Positions 29,189-37,684 of a DNA stretch of 64,000 bases are shown here, in pieces. Below the pieces are notes generated by a model that was not told the DNA's origin, ran no database searches, and worked only from the letters and a program-made list of their open reading frames with translations. The stretch's first letter is position 1. The number at the start of each line of letters is the position of its first letter. This DNA is from an uncultured Methylophilaceae bacterium (GTDB taxonomy: Bacteria; Pseudomonadota; Gammaproteobacteria; Burkholderiales; Methylophilaceae): positions 30,043 to 94,042 of the forward strand of contig CAIPBJ010000002.1 in NCBI GenBank assembly GCA_903863255.1, given 5' to 3'. The position numbers were made by a program, and so were the translations under genes.

Positions 29189-29206
29189 TGTCTCCAAATA
29201 GAGACG
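29189..29206. promoter_or_regulatory. GlrR-type enhancer site 1 (promoter-proximal)
   Basis: TGTC-N10-GACG, with an internal perfect GTCTC/GAGAC inverted repeat. The published enterobacterial GlrR site is TGTC-N10-GACA, so this matches seven of eight conserved positions. It is centred about 100 bases upstream of the predicted sigma-54 start, a normal distance for an enhancer-binding protein. Confidence 0.7.
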
Positions 29207-29253
29207 CAATTCTAGTCGTTCGAGATAACTATATGAAAAATAAGGATAATGTA

Positions 29254-29271
29254 TGTCTCCAAATGAAGACG
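29254..29271. promoter_or_regulatory. GlrR-type enhancer site 2 (promoter-distal)
   Basis: TGTC-N10-GACG again, sharing TGTCTCCAAAT with site 1. Its centre lies 65 bases, about six helical turns, from site 1, so a regulator could bind both on the same DNA face. It ends immediately next to the glrR stop codon. Confidence 0.68.
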
Positions 29272-30666
29272 TCAGGTGGCAGGGTTGTCGTCTTTGAATA
29301 ACGCGGGTGTCAATTGGTGACGTTGAAGGAGTTTGTAAAACTCGGTACGATTTCTCTGTGCCAGTCTTGATGCCTGAGTCACGCTTCCGTTGGTCGCTTT
29401 TAATAGTTTTATCAGGTAATCACGTTCAAAGTCTTTTCTGGCAGTTTCAAAAGGAATGATTCCTCCAATATCATCTTGTAAGGCTTTTTGGACAAGATAA
29501 GCCGGTACAAGACTGGTAGTTGAGAGCACTATAGTCTGTTCAACGATGTTTTGTAACTGCCTGACATTGCCAGGCCAAGGTGCTGATATCAGCAATTCAA
29601 GCGCATCAGGGGCAAATCCATTAATCCTTTTATTGTACTTTTTGCTAAGACCAAGTAAAAAACTGTTTGCCAGCAACTGGATGTCTTCTCGTCGATTCGC
29701 TAAGGAAGGTATTTCGAGACCAACTACATTTATTCTGTAATACAAGTCTTCTCTAAAACGGCCAGATTTCATCTCAGAAGCCAGATTACGGTGGGTCGCT
29801 GATATGACTCTTACATCAATTGGAATACTGGAATTACTCCCAACTGGTCTGATTTCTCGCTCTTGAAGTGCTCTTAACAATTTAACCTGAAGGGCTAAAG
29901 GCATATCTCCGATTTCATCAAGAAAAATTGTCCCTCCTTGAGCACTCTGAAACAATCCCTTATGGTCTCTTATGGCACCTGTAAACGACCCTTTGCTGTG
30001 ACCAAATAGTTCGGATTCTAGAAGCGCTTCTGGAATGGCGCCGCAATTTATAGCAATAAAGGGTTTGTTTTGTCTTGGGCTTGCTTTATGAATTGCCTTT
30101 GCTAACAATTCCTTACCCGATCCACTTTCACCTTGAATGAATACACTGGCATCTGAAATAGCCATTAATTTTGCTTGGCCTAGCAAATTTTCCATTTGTG
30201 GACTGCGAGTAATAATGTCTTCACGCCAAGATTCGTTCTCTAACGAGTTATCTATTTTATTTAATGGATTCCCTGCACCAAGCCTAATCGCTGCTTCGAC
30301 CTGTTGAAGTAGGGATTTGCTGTCAAAGGGTTTTGTTAAGAAACCGAAAACACCTCGCTGAGTGGCTTCGACGGCCTCTGGAATGGACCCATGAGCGGTA
30401 AGCATGATGACTGGCAGGGCTGGGTCATTTTTATGGATAGCATCAAATAATTGCATGCCATCCATCTTTGGCATTCTCAAGTCACAAATTACCAATGATG
30501 GGCGGTTAATGGACAGTTGAGCCAGGGCTTCTTCCCCGCATCCTGCACTGCTAATGAGATAACCTGCTGAGCTTAGGCGTATCCCAAGTAATTTAAGTAT
30601 GTCTGGATCATCGTCAACAATTAAAATCCTTGATGTTGAAGTTTGGCGAATCGCATTATCAGTCAT
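29272..30666 (-). CDS. glrR: Sigma-54-dependent response regulator GlrR (QseF)
   Basis: A 464-residue enhancer-binding protein. The receiver domain (13-125) has the phosphoacceptor Asp62 in VICDLRMPKMDG and LTKPFDS. The AAA+ domain (about 150-385) has Walker A GESGSGKELLAKAI, GSFTGA (the sigma-54 contact loop, with Ser for the usual Ala) and LLESELFGHSKG. A Fis-type helix-turn-helix ends the protein (QASRLAQRNRTEFYKLLQRHQL). Its partner kinase and QseG lie upstream, overlapping by four bases. In enterobacteria GlrR activates the glmY sRNA and rpoE with sigma-54. Here candidate GlrR sites and a sigma-54 promoter lie right behind its own gene. Confidence 0.93.
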   Translation of the reverse strand: MTDNAIRQTSTSRILIVDDDPDILKLLGIRLSSAGYLISSAGCGEEALAQLSINRPSLVICDLRMPKMDGMQLFDAIHKNDPALPVIMLTAHGSIPEAVEATQRGVFGFLTKPFDSKSLLQQVEAAIRLGAGNPLNKIDNSLENESWREDIITRSPQMENLLGQAKLMAISDASVFIQGESGSGKELLAKAIHKASPRQNKPFIAINCGAIPEALLESELFGHSKGSFTGAIRDHKGLFQSAQGGTIFLDEIGDMPLALQVKLLRALQEREIRPVGSNSSIPIDVRVISATHRNLASEMKSGRFREDLYYRINVVGLEIPSLANRREDIQLLANSFLLGLSKKYNKRINGFAPDALELLISAPWPGNVRQLQNIVEQTIVLSTTSLVPAYLVQKALQDDIGGIIPFETARKDFERDYLIKLLKATNGSVTQASRLAQRNRTEFYKLLQRHQLTPALFKDDNPAT

Positions 30667-31247
30667 TTATGAATTCCACGATCTACCATGTTTTTCTCAA
30701 TTTCTTTCAGGTCATCCAATTTTTGCTGCAGGGCATTTGCCCTTTGCTGAGCCTCATTGACCTTGACTTGAAGCGTTTCCAATTTCGAACTATAACCGTC
30801 AGCTCGTTTTTGCTCATCGCGCGATTTTTGGAGATATCGATTTGTGTCCGATATATAATCCCTGACGATTGTTGCTAACATCCTGTATTCATTATCAATT
30901 GATTTTTCTTTAAGTAAATCTTCCAAAAGGACTTGTGCTTTTATAGGATCGCGCACCCTACTTTCAGGCAATCCATACAATAGAGCGATTTTCATACGAA
31001 TGTCGATAGCCTGGGTGTTCCTTGATAGAGACTGGGTCAGATCGTTCAGTTCCTTTTTTTGTTGATCAACGGATTCATTCGTAATGTCATTTGAGAACTC
31101 TAGAATGGATAAAGGTTTTTGCTGAACTATTTCAACTGGATGCACATCAACATTTTTTTGAGGAGTGTTCATTGCACAAGAAGTTAGTGCAAGAATAACG
31201 AATGAGGCAAGAAATAGGGGTGTCCAATTGAGTTTGAGTCGGGTCAT
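30663..31247 (-). CDS. qseG: Outer-membrane lipoprotein QseG
   Basis: A 194-residue lipoprotein encoded between the kinase and regulator genes, as in the enterobacterial glrK-qseG-glrR operon. The signal peptide ends in a lipobox, LTSC (Cys24). Behind it come a helical TPR-like region (about 60-135, including ALLYGLPESRVRDPIKAQVLLEDLL) and a C-terminal coiled coil (about 145-188, LETLQVKVNEAQQRANALQQ). In E. coli, QseG is an outer-membrane lipoprotein that contacts the periplasmic sensor of GlrK and stimulates it. It overlaps both neighbours by four bases (ATGA), so the three products are made together. Confidence 0.87.
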   Translation of the reverse strand: MTRLKLNWTPLFLASFVILALTSCAMNTPQKNVDVHPVEIVQQKPLSILEFSNDITNESVDQQKKELNDLTQSLSRNTQAIDIRMKIALLYGLPESRVRDPIKAQVLLEDLLKEKSIDNEYRMLATIVRDYISDTNRYLQKSRDEQKRADGYSSKLETLQVKVNEAQQRANALQQKLDDLKEIEKNMVDRGIHK

Positions 31248-32683
31248 AGATTTATCATCTCATTTTGATGCACATAAGGCAATCTTACTCGAAAACGGGC
31301 TCCGAGCTCCGCTGGAATCAGAACAATGTCTCCACCGTGAGCATCCACATATTCTTTGGCTATTGAAAGCCCAAGTCCACTGCCACTGACCAAGCTCTCG
31401 TATACACCATTGCCCTTGTAAAATGGGTCAAACAAACGGGCCTTATCAGACATCATTACTCCAGGTCCATTATCGTGAACTTCTATTACGGCTCTTTCGC
31501 TCATCGGATAAATCAGCAACCTTATAATACCTTTTTGTGAAGTGTATTTAACGGCATTGGATACTAGGTTATCAAGCACTGTATATATCTTATCTTTATC
31601 GCATTCAATTTCAATATTATGAAAATCTGTTTGAATCTGTATATTTTTATTATCAATGGATAGGGCATAGCTGTTTACAACGCTTTGTAATAGGTCTGTA
31701 AGCGACACATTTGAATAGATTAGCTCGGGTTGTTTAAATTGGACGGCTGTAAAATGGAGGAGATTCTCGATCATTTTTTGAAGCCGAATACTGCTTTCAC
31801 GTAATATGAGGGTAATTTCGCGTTGTTGAGCGGATAGCGATCCAGCGACCTCATCGCTAAGAAGTTCGCTTGCTTCCCGAATCGTGGTCAAAGGTGTTTT
31901 TAATTCATGAGAAACATGTCTCAGGAATCGTTGTTTCTCATGTTCTACCGCCTGAAGTTGAGACCTTAACCAATCGAGTCGTTCACCTAGGATTCTTAAA
32001 TCACTTGGCCCATCGATGTTTATAGGGTCTTCATAGTGCCCCTCTCCCAGATGCTTGATCGCGGCATCCATTCTTCGAATAGGTTGGGCAACTAGATATG
32101 TGATTACTCCTGCGACCAGTAGCCCTACTGGCAGCAGAGTCAGAGTCTGCCAGAATAACATGTGTTGGGTTCTTTCGGCAGTTTGAGCCAGCGATGCGGA
32201 CTCGCGGTCAATGAGCAAATTATTTTCGCTAAGAATTTTCTGCGATTCTTTGGACATTTTAATAAATCGATTAATTATTGTGTCTGGGAGAATACTTTCA
32301 ATACTCAGTGATTTGATGTCATGGTAGATGGAGATTTCATCGTTATTGATACTTTCAAGCGAACTTCTTTGATCGTTGCTTAATGGTAAATTACCAAGGT
32401 CCTGAATCGCCCGACTGAATTTATTATGAGCAATTTCATAACTATCCAGAAAAACCGAGTCGTGTAATACGAAGTATTGCCTGGCACTTCTTTCCATTAC
32501 ATTTAATTGTTCAACTAAAACACGACTTGATCTGGTTGCCTGAACTGCTTGTGCCACTGTATTTCGGCTTTGCTCTGCTAACTTGTCAACGTATAAAGCA
32601 GCATTTCCAAAAGCAAATAGAAGTGGAAGCATTGCCAAAGCAAAGCCAATCAGAAGCAGTTTAAGAAATGATTTAGGATACAT
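31244..32683 (-). CDS. glrK: Sensor histidine kinase GlrK (QseE)
   Basis: A 479-residue inner-membrane kinase. Membrane segment 1 (about 8-28) is followed by a periplasmic helical sensor (30-170), membrane segment 2 (about 175-195, TLLPVGLLVAGVITYLVAQP), a HAMP domain (QPIRRMDAAIKHLGEGHYEDP), a dimerisation domain with the phosphorylated His in RHVSHELKTPLTTI, and an HATPase domain with N box (DNLVSNAVKYT), DNGPGV and GSGLGLSIAKEYV. It should phosphorylate GlrR. The likely stimulus is an envelope state signalled through QseG. It is transcribed divergently from folA across 62 bp. Confidence 0.92.
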   Translation of the reverse strand: MYPKSFLKLLLIGFALAMLPLLFAFGNAALYVDKLAEQSRNTVAQAVQATRSSRVLVEQLNVMERSARQYFVLHDSVFLDSYEIAHNKFSRAIQDLGNLPLSNDQRSSLESINNDEISIYHDIKSLSIESILPDTIINRFIKMSKESQKILSENNLLIDRESASLAQTAERTQHMLFWQTLTLLPVGLLVAGVITYLVAQPIRRMDAAIKHLGEGHYEDPINIDGPSDLRILGERLDWLRSQLQAVEHEKQRFLRHVSHELKTPLTTIREASELLSDEVAGSLSAQQREITLILRESSIRLQKMIENLLHFTAVQFKQPELIYSNVSLTDLLQSVVNSYALSIDNKNIQIQTDFHNIEIECDKDKIYTVLDNLVSNAVKYTSQKGIIRLLIYPMSERAVIEVHDNGPGVMMSDKARLFDPFYKGNGVYESLVSGSGLGLSIAKEYVDAHGGDIVLIPAELGARFRVRLPYVHQNEMINL

Positions 32684-32733
32684 TTAGTTAGTGAAGCTTC
32701 TCAGACTCAGTACATCGAATACTTCCATTTAAG

Positions 32734-32739
32734 TATAAT
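32734..32739 (+). promoter_or_regulatory. Perfect -10 hexamer at the folA start
   Basis: TATAAT sits only six bases before the folA ATG, which puts the expected transcription start at or next to the A of the start codon (32746). No good -35 is visible at 16-18 bp. If used, folA mRNA would be nearly leaderless. The alternative is a chance match within a longer leader carrying the weak AGG at 32740-32742. Confidence 0.3.
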
Positions 32740-32745
32740 AGGCTT

Positions 32746-33231
32746 ATGAATAATTTATCTATCATTGTTGCACATGCCAAAAACAGAGTGATTGGTATCA
32801 ATAATACCTTACCTTGGCATCTGCCTGAAGACCTAAAACACTTCAGAAATCTTACAATGGGCCACCATATCATTATGGGCCGTAAGACATATCAATCTTT
32901 GAACCGTCTATTGCCAGGCCGATCAACAATCATAGTAACCCGAAACATTGAATTTAGTGTGGAAGGTGCTCAGACTGTCCATTCCATTGAACAGGCGCTC
33001 GATTCTTGCAAATTGGATAATGAACCATTTCTGATTGGTGGCGAGGAGTTGTATAAAAGTGCCTTCAAATATGCCAATAAGATTTATCTAACTGAAATTG
33101 AACAAGCTTTTGAAGGCGATGCCTTTTTCCCAGCCATTGATTTGAATGACTGGGAAATAATTGAAGAAAAGAAGCATGTCTCTGAAAATGGCTTAAAATT
33201 TAAATATTTTATCTATCAGCGTAAATGTTGA
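32746..33231 (+). CDS. folA: Dihydrofolate reductase
   Basis: NADPH-dependent reductase regenerating tetrahydrofolate after thymidylate synthesis. The 161-residue product has NRVIGINNTLPWHLPEDLKHF with the catalytic Asp29, HIIMGRKTYQSL, GRSTIIVTRN, and FLIGGEELYKSA (the Gly-Gly nucleotide-binding turn). Length and motifs are typical of chromosomal, trimethoprim-sensitive-type enzymes, although resistance cannot be predicted reliably. The start codon is close to an apparent -10 hexamer. It converges with the decarboxylase gene. Confidence 0.96.
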   Translation: MNNLSIIVAHAKNRVIGINNTLPWHLPEDLKHFRNLTMGHHIIMGRKTYQSLNRLLPGRSTIIVTRNIEFSVEGAQTVHSIEQALDSCKLDNEPFLIGGEELYKSAFKYANKIYLTEIEQAFEGDAFFPAIDLNDWEIIEEKKHVSENGLKFKYFIYQRKC

Positions 33232-33263
33232 ATCCTGTCAAACAGTCATGTGCGAGAAAAGGA

Positions 33264-35504
33264 TTAGTTTTCAACACAATCTACATAATAGACTGATTTT
33301 CCCTCAACAACACGTTTGACTAGACCATGAACGTCAGTTTCAAATCCAGGAAATAATTCGTTAAAATCACGCGCAAATTTTAGATAACGTACAATGATTT
33401 TGTTAAAGCGTTCTCCGGGAATCAATAAAGGGATCCCTGGAGGGTAGGGCGTTAACAGCACGGCAGTAATTCTATCCTCAAGATCATCAATCTGTACTCT
33501 GTCAATTTTGCGATGAGCCATCTTCGAGAAAGCTTCGGTTGGTTTCATAGCTGGTACCATGTCAGAGAGGTACATTTCAGTAGTCAATCGAGCCACATCA
33601 TTTGCCTTATAAACTTCATGAATTTGGGTACATAATTCTCGAAGTCCAATTCGCTCATAGCGAGTGTTCTTCTGAACAAACTCCGGTAAAACTTTCCAGA
33701 GTGGTTGATTTTTATCGTAGTCATCTTTGAATTGTTGCAATGCCGCAACCATGGTATTCCATCGACCTTTAGTGATTCCAATTGTAAACATAATGAAAAA
33801 TGAATACAGGCCAGTTTTTTCTACGATCACACCATGCTCAGCTAGATATTTAGTTACAATTGCAGCCGGGATACCGAATTCATCTGAGAAAGCACCATCC
33901 ACATCCAATCCGGGTGTAATTATCGTTGCCTTAATTGGATCTAGCATATTAAAGCCTTCTGCTAAATTACCAAATCCATGCCAGCGTTCACCTGCTTTGA
34001 GCATCCATGCTTCACGTTCTTCTATACCTTCTTCTGATAAGTCGTCAGGACCCCAAACCTTAAACCACCAGTCTGAACCCCATTCCTCATCTACTTTTCG
34101 CATTGCACGGCGAAAATCCAATGCTTCCATAATCGATTCTTCAACGAGGGCAGTTCCACCGGGTGCCTCCATCATGGCTGCAGCGACATCGCAGCTAGCA
34201 ATAATGGAATATTGAGGACTTGTTGATGTGTGCATCAAATAAGCTTCATTAAAAACGTCGCGGTCAAGCTGATTCTCAAGTGCTTCCTGAACCAAAATTT
34301 GAGAAGCCTGACTCAATCCTGCTAAAAGCTTATGAGTAGATTGAGTTGAGAAAACCATGGACTCTTTGCATCTTGGTCTGTCTGCACCAATAGCATGATA
34401 ATCACCATAGAAATCATGAAATGTTGCGTGAGGCAGCCAGGCTTCATCAAAATGGAGCGTATCAATCTTTCCGTCCAACATTTCTTTTATCTCTTCTACA
34501 TTGTACAGAACACCATCGTAGGTCGATTGAGTGATAGTCAGTACGCGTGGTTTCGCTTTTTTATCGGTCGCGAAGGGGTTGGCATCTATTTTTTTCTGGA
34601 TGTTCTCCCATTCAAATTCTGCTTTTGGTATGGGACCGATAATACCGAAGTGGTTGCGAGTGGGCATTAAGAATACAGGAATTGCTCCAGTCATAATGAT
34701 CGAGTGAAGCACGGATTTGTGACAGTTTCTGTCTACAACGACAACGTCACCAGGTGCTACCGTAGAATTCCAAACTATCTTGTTACTGGTTGAAGTGCCA
34801 TTGGTGACAAAATAAAGGTGATCACAGTTATAGATTCGGGCCGCATTCCGCTCGGACGCAGCAACGGGTCCGGTATGGTCTAATAATTGACCTAGTTCAT
34901 CAACAGCATTGCATACGTCGGCACGAAGCATGTTCTCACCAAAAAACTGATGAAACATCTGACCGACTGGCGATTTCAAGAATGCAACCCCACCAGAGTG
35001 GCCAGGACAATGCCATGAGTAGGAACCATCAGCAGCATAGTCAGTGAGTGCCTTAAAAAATGGAGGAGGTAAGCTGTCCAAATAAGTTTTTGCTTCACGA
35101 ATGATGTAACGGGCGACAAACTCCGGTGTGTCCTCAAACATGTGAATGAATCCATTTAATTCACGAAGGATTTCATTTGGAATATGTCTGCTTGTTCGTG
35201 TTTCACCATGAAGGAAAATGGGGATTTCTTCATTTCTGTATCGAATTTCATCAACAAATTTACGCAGGTTATCTAAAGCCTCGGGCTTTTCCTCAATAAA
35301 CTCCTCATCATCAATTGAAAGTATAAATGCTGATGCACGGCTCTGTTGTTGGGCAAACGATGTAAGGTCCCCGTAGCTTGTGACTCCAAGGACTTCAAAT
35401 CCTTCATCTTCGATTGCTTTGGCTAGAACTCTGATTCCCAGTCCAGAGGAGTTTTCTGATCTAAAGTCTTCGTCAATAATAACAACCGGGAAGCGAAATT
35501 TCAT
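33264..35504 (-). CDS. Arginine/lysine/ornithine decarboxylase (AdiA-like)
   Basis: A 746-residue PLP decarboxylase of the large prokaryotic Orn/Lys/Arg family. The receiver-like wing domain (1-125) is followed by the core with WHCPGHSGGVAFLKSPVG, the PLP-lysine motif STHKLLAGLSQASQ, FDEAWLPHA (cofactor Asp) and the C-terminal domain TPYPPGIPLLIPGERF. The length is closest to AdiA (about 755) rather than LdcC or SpeF (710-730). Neighbouring dcd and absence of an antiporter gene argue for a constitutive role in polyamine synthesis rather than acid resistance. The substrate, arginine or lysine, is not decidable here. Confidence 0.88.
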   Translation of the reverse strand: MKFRFPVVIIDEDFRSENSSGLGIRVLAKAIEDEGFEVLGVTSYGDLTSFAQQQSRASAFILSIDDEEFIEEKPEALDNLRKFVDEIRYRNEEIPIFLHGETRTSRHIPNEILRELNGFIHMFEDTPEFVARYIIREAKTYLDSLPPPFFKALTDYAADGSYSWHCPGHSGGVAFLKSPVGQMFHQFFGENMLRADVCNAVDELGQLLDHTGPVAASERNAARIYNCDHLYFVTNGTSTSNKIVWNSTVAPGDVVVVDRNCHKSVLHSIIMTGAIPVFLMPTRNHFGIIGPIPKAEFEWENIQKKIDANPFATDKKAKPRVLTITQSTYDGVLYNVEEIKEMLDGKIDTLHFDEAWLPHATFHDFYGDYHAIGADRPRCKESMVFSTQSTHKLLAGLSQASQILVQEALENQLDRDVFNEAYLMHTSTSPQYSIIASCDVAAAMMEAPGGTALVEESIMEALDFRRAMRKVDEEWGSDWWFKVWGPDDLSEEGIEEREAWMLKAGERWHGFGNLAEGFNMLDPIKATIITPGLDVDGAFSDEFGIPAAIVTKYLAEHGVIVEKTGLYSFFIMFTIGITKGRWNTMVAALQQFKDDYDKNQPLWKVLPEFVQKNTRYERIGLRELCTQIHEVYKANDVARLTTEMYLSDMVPAMKPTEAFSKMAHRKIDRVQIDDLEDRITAVLLTPYPPGIPLLIPGERFNKIIVRYLKFARDFNELFPGFETDVHGLVKRVVEGKSVYYVDCVEN

Positions 35505-35517
35505 GATGGTTCCTTAA

Positions 35518-36084
35518 TTAAATCTTTGGTAAAGTAACACCAACTTGACCTTGATATTTACCGCCTCGATCTTTATAGCTAGTTTCACATATTTCATCTG
35601 ATTCGAAGAAAAGTACCTGGGCGCAACCTTCGCCGGCATAAATCTTGGCAGGTAGGGGGGTCGTATTGCTAAATTCCAGTGTGACGTATCCTTCCCATTC
35701 AGGTTCAAAGGGAGTAACGTTAACAATAATTCCGCAACGAGCATAAGTGGATTTTCCAAGACAAACAGTTAGAACAGATCTTGGAATTCTGAAATATTCT
35801 ACGGTACGGGCTAATGCAAACGAATTGGGAGGAATAATGCAATATTCCGCATTAAACTCAACGAAAGAATTAGGATCGAAATTCTTCGGGTCAACTATCG
35901 TGCTATTAATGTTTGTGAAAACCTTAAATTCGTTTGCACAACGAATATCGTAGCCATAACTTGATGTTCCATAAGATACAATTTTATTGCCATTAGCTTC
36001 TCGAATTAGCGTGGGTTCGAAAGGTTCGATCATCCCATATTGTTCTGCCATTCGGCGAATCCACTTGTCTGATTTAATGCTCAT
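35518..36084 (-). CDS. dcd: dCTP deaminase
   Basis: Deaminates dCTP to dUTP, feeding dUMP to ThyA. The 188-residue product, from ATG 36084 ([22 protein letters not shown]), matches the family length. An upstream in-frame ATG would add 19 unlikely residues. It contains the conserved [20 protein letters not shown], with the catalytic Glu, and the [12 protein letters not shown] strand. The trimeric fold resembles dUTPase but the catalytic motif is that of the monofunctional deaminase. It lies 13 bases before the decarboxylase gene and is probably co-transcribed with it. Confidence 0.96.
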   Translation of the reverse strand: MSIKSDKWIRRMAEQYGMIEPFEPTLIREANGNKIVSYGTSSYGYDIRCANEFKVFTNINSTIVDPKNFDPNSFVEFNAEYCIIPPNSFALARTVEYFRIPRSVLTVCLGKSTYARCGIIVNVTPFEPEWEGYVTLEFSNTTPLPAKIYAGEGCAQVLFFESDEICETSYKDRGGKYQGQVGVTLPKI

Positions 36085-36164
36085 ATTAGATACCGTATAA
36101 TTAAAAACAAAATGCCCACGCATTATAAGTTGCGCAGGCATATTATGTGATTTAAATTTTCAAA

Positions 36165-37652
36165 TTATTGCGATTTGTCCCCGCCTAGCTCAATACTTGA
36201 ACGCCAAAACTGGTCATCCTTCTCAAAAATTATTTTTGATTCTTTAGGATCGCAACTTCCTGAAGGATATTGGTGAATTGGTTTCCTGTCCTCAGCCCAT
36301 GTCTTAACGACGGGATCGACGAGTCTCCATTGCGCTTCAACCTCATTAATATGAAGATAAAGCGAATTATCGCCTTCCATGAGATTAAGAAGCAACGCTT
36401 CATAGGCATCAATGGTTTCATCTTCTTCATGCCGGTTTGCTGCATCCATCTGGATGGTTCGCGTCGCGATGTCTAAACCCGGGATCTTCGATTGAATTTC
36501 CATCTTAATGCATTCTCTGGGCTGTATCCCTAACATTAGCCAGTTTTGCTCTGTTCCGTCCTTACCAAGTTGTAAGGGTGATTTTTTAAAACGTACGGAG
36601 ATACGGGTGTCAGCTTCATGAAGTCTTTTTGCGGTTCTAATATAAAACGGTACGCCTTCCCAACGGGAGTTATCGATAAACAGTTTAAGTGCAGCATAAG
36701 TTTCAACAACACTGTCGGGGTTGCCAAGTTCTTCAAGATACCCAGGAACTTTTTCGCCGTTAATCGTACCAGCGGCATATTGAGCACGAAATGCATGCTT
36801 TTCAATTTCGTTAACAGGTATAGGTCGGATCGCCTCTAGAACCTTAATTTTTTCCGCTCGAATTGCATCGGGGGAAAGGTCTTTAGGTTGCTCCATTGCC
36901 GTTAGGGCTAGAGTTTGAAGAATATGACTTTGAATCATGTCACGCAATGCACCGGTACTGTCATAAAACTGCGTTCTTTCCCCTACACCAAGTAATTCTG
37001 TATTGGTGATTTGCACATGATCGATGTAGTCTTTATTCCAGATGGGTTCTAAAATGGTATTGGCAAAACGTTGCAACATGATATTTTGCAATGCAGATTT
37101 GCCTAGATAATGATCAATACGATATATCTGACTTTCTTTAAGGTGCTTGGTGATGGATGCTTGTAGTTCTTGAGCAGATGGTAAGTCCGTTCCAAAAGGC
37201 TTTTCAATTACTACCCTACGCCAGTATTTTTCTTCATTTAGCAGGCCTACAGAAGCTAATTGAGATACAACTGGAGCGAAATCAACTGGTCTGACTGATA
37301 GGAAATATGCAAGGTTCTGAGGGAACGTATTTTCATTACCAAGTGTTGCTTTTAGTCTATTAAATGCATTTGGATCACTTGGTGGATTCGCATGGTAGTG
37401 ATTTCTTGCTATGAATCGATTAAAGACATTCTGGTCATAACCCTTTTTAAATTTAGCATCGAGCATGCTTTTGATATCTTTTTGCCAGTCTTCATTGGAG
37501 ACCTCACTTCGTCCAACAGAGAGAATCGCCATTTTTTCAGGTAACCGGCCAGCGGCATCCAGCCGAAATAGGCCTGGCATCAATTTGACGCGAGAAAGAT
37601 TACCGCTAGCTCCAAACAACACAAGTGTGCATGGGTCAATTGTTTTGGTCAT
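36165..37652 (-). CDS. zwf: Glucose-6-phosphate 1-dehydrogenase
   Basis: First enzyme of the oxidative pentose phosphate route, giving 6-phosphogluconolactone and NAD(P)H. The 495-residue product has LVLFGASGNLSRVKLMPGLF (nucleotide-binding GASG-L), VIEKPFGTDL, the active-site RIDHYLGKSALQN, and HLQGxxPxYIRTAKRL-like substrate residues (FYIRTAKRL). It follows gnd by 32 bases, and pgl diverges from gnd, so all three oxidative steps are grouped. In obligate methylotrophs with the ribulose monophosphate cycle this set oxidises formaldehyde carbon cyclically; that use is inferred here. Confidence 0.97.
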   Translation of the reverse strand: MTKTIDPCTLVLFGASGNLSRVKLMPGLFRLDAAGRLPEKMAILSVGRSEVSNEDWQKDIKSMLDAKFKKGYDQNVFNRFIARNHYHANPPSDPNAFNRLKATLGNENTFPQNLAYFLSVRPVDFAPVVSQLASVGLLNEEKYWRRVVIEKPFGTDLPSAQELQASITKHLKESQIYRIDHYLGKSALQNIMLQRFANTILEPIWNKDYIDHVQITNTELLGVGERTQFYDSTGALRDMIQSHILQTLALTAMEQPKDLSPDAIRAEKIKVLEAIRPIPVNEIEKHAFRAQYAAGTINGEKVPGYLEELGNPDSVVETYAALKLFIDNSRWEGVPFYIRTAKRLHEADTRISVRFKKSPLQLGKDGTEQNWLMLGIQPRECIKMEIQSKIPGLDIATRTIQMDAANRHEEDETIDAYEALLLNLMEGDNSLYLHINEVEAQWRLVDPVVKTWAEDRKPIHQYPSGSCDPKESKIIFEKDDQFWRSSIELGGDKSQ

Positions 37653-37684
37653 TACTTAAACTTTCTGAAAAGATATAAAAGATA

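Noticed and set aside
33232..33275. AATCCT/AGGATT repeat between folA and the decarboxylase gene
   Set aside because: Six-base arms around a loop of more than 20 bases; not a convincing terminator.
33727..34215. 162-codon open frame antisense to the decarboxylase gene
   Set aside because: Codon-phase shadow of a well-supported gene, with low-complexity Ser/Pro-rich translation.
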